A stretch of 6,612 nt of DNA from an uncultured Peptococcaceae bacterium (GTDB lineage: Bacteria; Bacillota; Peptococcia; Peptococcales; Peptococcaceae): positions 1 through 6,612 of the forward strand of contig CABVBB010000124.1 of NCBI GenBank assembly GCA_902496505.1, written 5' to 3'. Shown one piece after another: positions 5,924 to 6,612 of this stretch. The notes under the pieces were generated by a model. The model was not told where the DNA came from. It was given only the letters and a program-made list of their open reading frames with translations, and did not search any database. Positions within the stretch are counted from its first letter, which is position 1. The number at the start of each line of letters is the position of its first letter. The position numbers and the translations under genes were made by a program.

Positions 5924-6612
5924 TGAGCATCGCCTTCTTTTTTGAGCAGCGGCTTCTGCGCCTTTTCCTGCTCCTCTAAGAGCAGGCAGGCGGCGAAATG
6001 GCCGGGCTCATATTCCTTGTAGACCGGTTCCCGCTGGCTGCAGATCGGCATGGCCTTGGGGCAGCGAGTGTGGAAATTGCAGCCGCTGGGCGGATTGACG
6101 GGGCTGGGGATATCGCCCTCTAAAATGATCTGATCCTTATCGTAGGAGGGGTCTGCCACAGGGATAGCGGAGAACAGCGCCTGCGTGTACGGATGCAGCG
6201 GATTGGCAAAGAGGGTGATGTCATCGGCAGACTCGACCATTTTGCCCAGATACATGACGCCGATGCGGTCGCAGATGTGCTTGACCACACTGAGGTCGTG
6301 GGAAATGAAAATATAGGTGTAGCCGAATTCGTCCTGCAATTCTTTGAGCAGATTGATGATCTGCGCTTGGATGGAGACGTCCAGCGCTGAGACTGGCTCG
6401 TCGCAGATGATGAGCTTCGGTTCCAGTGCCAGCGCGCGGGCAATACCGATACGCTGCCGCTGGCCGCCGGAGAATTCGTGAGGATAGCGCTTGGCATGGC
6501 TGGGATTGAGGCCGACCTTGGCGATCAGGTCGCGCACCTTGGCTTCGCGCTCTTCTTTGGTGCCGATATTGTGGATGATCAAGGGCTCCATGATGATATC
6601 CTCGACCGTTTT
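5920..6612 (-). CDS. Oligopeptide/dipeptide ABC transporter ATP-binding protein, OppF/DppF type, N-terminus beyond the right edge
   Basis: The frame is open to the right edge; 230 residues are present and roughly the first 100, including Walker A, are missing. Visible in order (numbered from the edge) are EDIIMEPL (4-11), signature FSGGQRQR (47-54), Walker B LIICDEP (67-73), D-loop SALD (75-78) and H-loop ISHD (103-106). The Opp/Dpp-specific C-terminal region follows ([15 protein letters not shown], 137-151), with four cysteines at 178, 184, 191 and 209. The I-x-E-P-L start and the overall layout favour the F subunit, usually the last gene of an opp/dpp operon. It energises import of peptides from the inner face of the membrane. 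An ATG at 6591 is internal, not the start. The stop overlaps the AroM start by 3 bases. Peptide versus nickel or sugar substrate cannot be settled, though the downstream aminopeptidase supports peptides. Confidence 0.93.
   Translation of the reverse strand, partial: KTVEDIIMEPLIIHNIGTKEEREAKVRDLIAKVGLNPSHAKRYPHEFSGGQRQRIGIARALALEPKLIICDEPVSALDVSIQAQIINLLKELQDEFGYTYIFISHDLSVVKHICDRIGVMYLGKMVESADDITLFANPLHPYTQALFSAIPVADPSYDKDQIILEGDIPSPVNPPSGCNFHTRCPKAMPICSQREPVYKEYEPGHFAACLLLEEQEKAQKPLLKKEGDAQ

Overview
All supported genes in this window lie on the minus strand, so transcription runs from right to left. The make-up points to a Bacillota (Firmicutes) member, probably an anaerobic or peptide-fermenting clostridial or Negativicutes-type organism. 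The reasons are strong GGAGG-type ribosome binding sites, TTG and GTG starts, tightly packed operons, an M42 aminopeptidase beside an Opp/Dpp peptide transporter, and a secreted protein with a copper-amine-oxidase-N 'stalk' domain. This placement is inference; there is no rRNA or marker gene to fix it.

Right block (6612 to about 4027): the end of an operon for peptide uptake and use. It holds the C-terminal two thirds of an OppF/DppF-type ABC ATPase (cut by the window edge), an AroM-family protein whose GTG start overlaps the ATPase stop, and, after an 86-base gap containing a long hairpin, an M42 metallo-aminopeptidase. A perfect 19-bp terminator hairpin closes it. The simple reading is that peptides are imported, then trimmed by the M42 enzyme; the role of AroM is not known.

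Middle block (3993 to 1261): a new transcription unit with its own candidate promoter. It carries two tandem, colinear paralogues of a secreted beta-helix-like protein. The first (506 aa) ends in a stalk domain; the second (370 aa) lacks it. They are 2 bases apart and look translationally coupled.

Left block (1260 to 1): a 55-aa small protein with a ribbon-helix-helix-like pattern, a perfect inverted repeat, and then a cytoplasmic-looking beta-propeller-like protein that runs off the left edge and was not recognised. This part is clearly more AT-rich than the right block and may have a different history, although its spacing suggests it is read through from the paralogue pair.

The least explained part is the left and middle block: two secreted beta-helix paralogues, a tiny RHH-like protein, a palindrome and an unrecognised propeller-like protein in one apparent operon. 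No CRISPR array, tRNA, rRNA, insertion sequence or known defence gene is visible, and no non-coding stretch exceeds about 190 bases.
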